This document shows, in pieces, positions 63,389 to 64,000 of a stretch of 64,000 nt of DNA. The position numbers and the translations under genes were made by a program. The first letter of the stretch is position 1. The number at the start of each line of letters is the position of its first letter. The notes beneath the pieces are model-generated. The model made no database searches. It was not told the DNA's origin and saw nothing but the letters and a program-made list of their open reading frames with translations. This stretch comes from Treponema primitia ZAS-2 (lineage in GTDB: Bacteria > Spirochaetota > Spirochaetia > Treponematales > Breznakiellaceae). The stretch is taken from the NCBI RefSeq assembly GCF_000214375.1, contig NC_015578.1, forward strand, positions 1,612,001 to 1,676,000, given 5' to 3'.

Positions 63389-64000
63389 ATGAAGAATAAT
63401 AAGTTGATTGTAAGGGGAATGTTGGCAGTGTTACTGGCATCCGGTTTGGTTTTGTCGGGATGCGGTGATGACGGTTCAAACGATACACCATGGGCATACC
63501 TCCCTGACATCATCGCCCCAGTGGTAACAGGCGCTGTTATTGAAGATATCGAAAAAAATGTATTAAAAGTAAGCTTTAGCGAAGCGGTTACCGGGGTTTC
63601 AGCGGCGGACTGGACCGTTACCGGCAGCCCAAAAAATATAACCGTCAGCGGTGCTTCGGGCAGCGGCGCAAACTGGACGCTTACCCTGAGCCGCCTGGCA
63701 GTCAATGGCGAGAAGATTACCCTAGCCTATAGCGGAGCCACTGTTGTAGATGCGGTGGGAAACGCGCTTGCAGGGTTTACCGGCAATCCGGTAACCAACA
63801 ACGCGGCAATAGTAGGCAGCCCATACGACCATACCGAGCCTCTGTTGGCTACCGCAGTTATCGCGTACGATGCGCCAAATATACTTATTCTTACCTTTAG
63901 CGAACCGGTTATCGGGGTTTCAGCGGCGGGCTTTACCGTTACCGGTAGTCCCGCAAATATAACCATCAACCGCGCTTCGGGCAGCGGTACAATCTGGGCG
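63389..64000 (+). CDS. Repeat-containing lipoprotein (5' part)
   Basis: Start of a surface lipoprotein that runs off the window; 204 codons are visible. Signal peptide with lipobox LSG-C25, then an acidic/Asn linker and tandem Ig-like beta repeats of about 105 residues: each has VSFSEAV or LTFSEPV, GVSAA, TVTGSP-NIT and ASGSG-W; the first full copy ends DAVGNALAGFTGNPVTNNA. This layout resembles SbsA/SwmB-type bacterial Ig-like repeats. Likely displayed on the outer surface; ligand unknown. AAAGGAG ribosome site eight bases before the ATG. Confidence 0.8.
   Translation, partial: MKNNKLIVRGMLAVLLASGLVLSGCGDDGSNDTPWAYLPDIIAPVVTGAVIEDIEKNVLKVSFSEAVTGVSAADWTVTGSPKNITVSGASGSGANWTLTLSRLAVNGEKITLAYSGATVVDAVGNALAGFTGNPVTNNAAIVGSPYDHTEPLLATAVIAYDAPNILILTFSEPVIGVSAAGFTVTGSPANITINRASGSGTIWA

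Noticed and set aside
1-64000. CRISPR arrays, tRNA or rRNA genes
   Set aside because: No regularly spaced direct repeats, cloverleaf sequences or rRNA-like stretches were seen in the intergenic gaps; the only long repeats are the protein-coding array.

Overview
The window looks like a chromosome segment of a Treponema-type spirochaete, probably a free-living or gut (termite-type) species rather than a host-restricted pathogen. The reasons are: a cell-division cluster (ftsW-ftsQ-ftsA-ftsZ) that runs through dprA, topA and hslVU straight into a flgB-flgC-fliE-fliF-fliG-fliH-fliI-fliJ flagellar operon; a eukaryote-like long IleRS followed by a lipoprotein in the position of T. pallidum TP0453; a LolA/LolCDE-like lipoprotein-sorting operon; and many lipoprotein signal peptides with spirochaetal lipoboxes. 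Species assignment is inference; I could not run a search.

Layout. (1) 1-11.7 kb, plus strand, GC-rich, tightly packed: division proteins, two Xer recombinases, a TPR protein, DprA, topoisomerase I and the HslVU protease. (2) 11.7-18.7 kb: flagellar basal body, switch and export genes, opened by a near-consensus sigma-28 promoter. (3) 18.8-21.2 kb: a three-gene NitT/TauT-type ABC importer with a promoter placed almost on top of its start codon. (4) 21.4-26.9 kb, minus strand: beta-barrel candidate, LolA-like protein, two FtsX-type permeases and a LolD-like ATPase. (5) 26.9-47.2 kb, minus strand, visibly AT-richer: a surface-polysaccharide island with a UDP-galactopyranose mutase, three galactofuranosyltransferase-like enzymes, a further GT2, a Wzm/Wzt-type exporter, an undecaprenyl-phosphate sugar transferase, a pyruvyltransferase/MenD-like fusion, and a tandem array of four ~2 kb paralogues. 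(6) 47.2-50.2 kb: an inverted-repeat element, rpoZ-like gene, miaA, a decayed LysM gene and a small aspartic protease. (7) 50.2-64 kb: ileS, a TP0453-position lipoprotein, two zinc-ribbon proteins, an alpha-2-macroglobulin/PbpC pair, and the start of a repeat-containing lipoprotein.

The most unusual part is the four-gene array at 28.3-36.5 kb. Each protein has a short amphipathic leader, a degenerate Rossmann-like domain, an SGNH-hydrolase-like domain in which the usual catalytic Ser is Cys in all four copies, and a C-terminal CitC (citrate lyase ligase)-like nucleotidyltransferase domain. No citrate lyase genes are present. CitC activates acetate as acetyl-AMP and passes it to a thiol, so a possible reading is a single-chain machine that makes an acyl-adenylate, loads the SGNH cysteine and transfers the acyl group to a polysaccharide. 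The same leader also sits inside the neighbouring pyruvyltransferase-MenD fusion, where a former ribosome binding site is fossilised in the linker. The four genes are mosaics of one another, consistent with recombination within the array.

Positions, motifs and reading frames were read directly from the sequence; functions rest on family recognition by eye; chemistry for the novel array is hypothesis.
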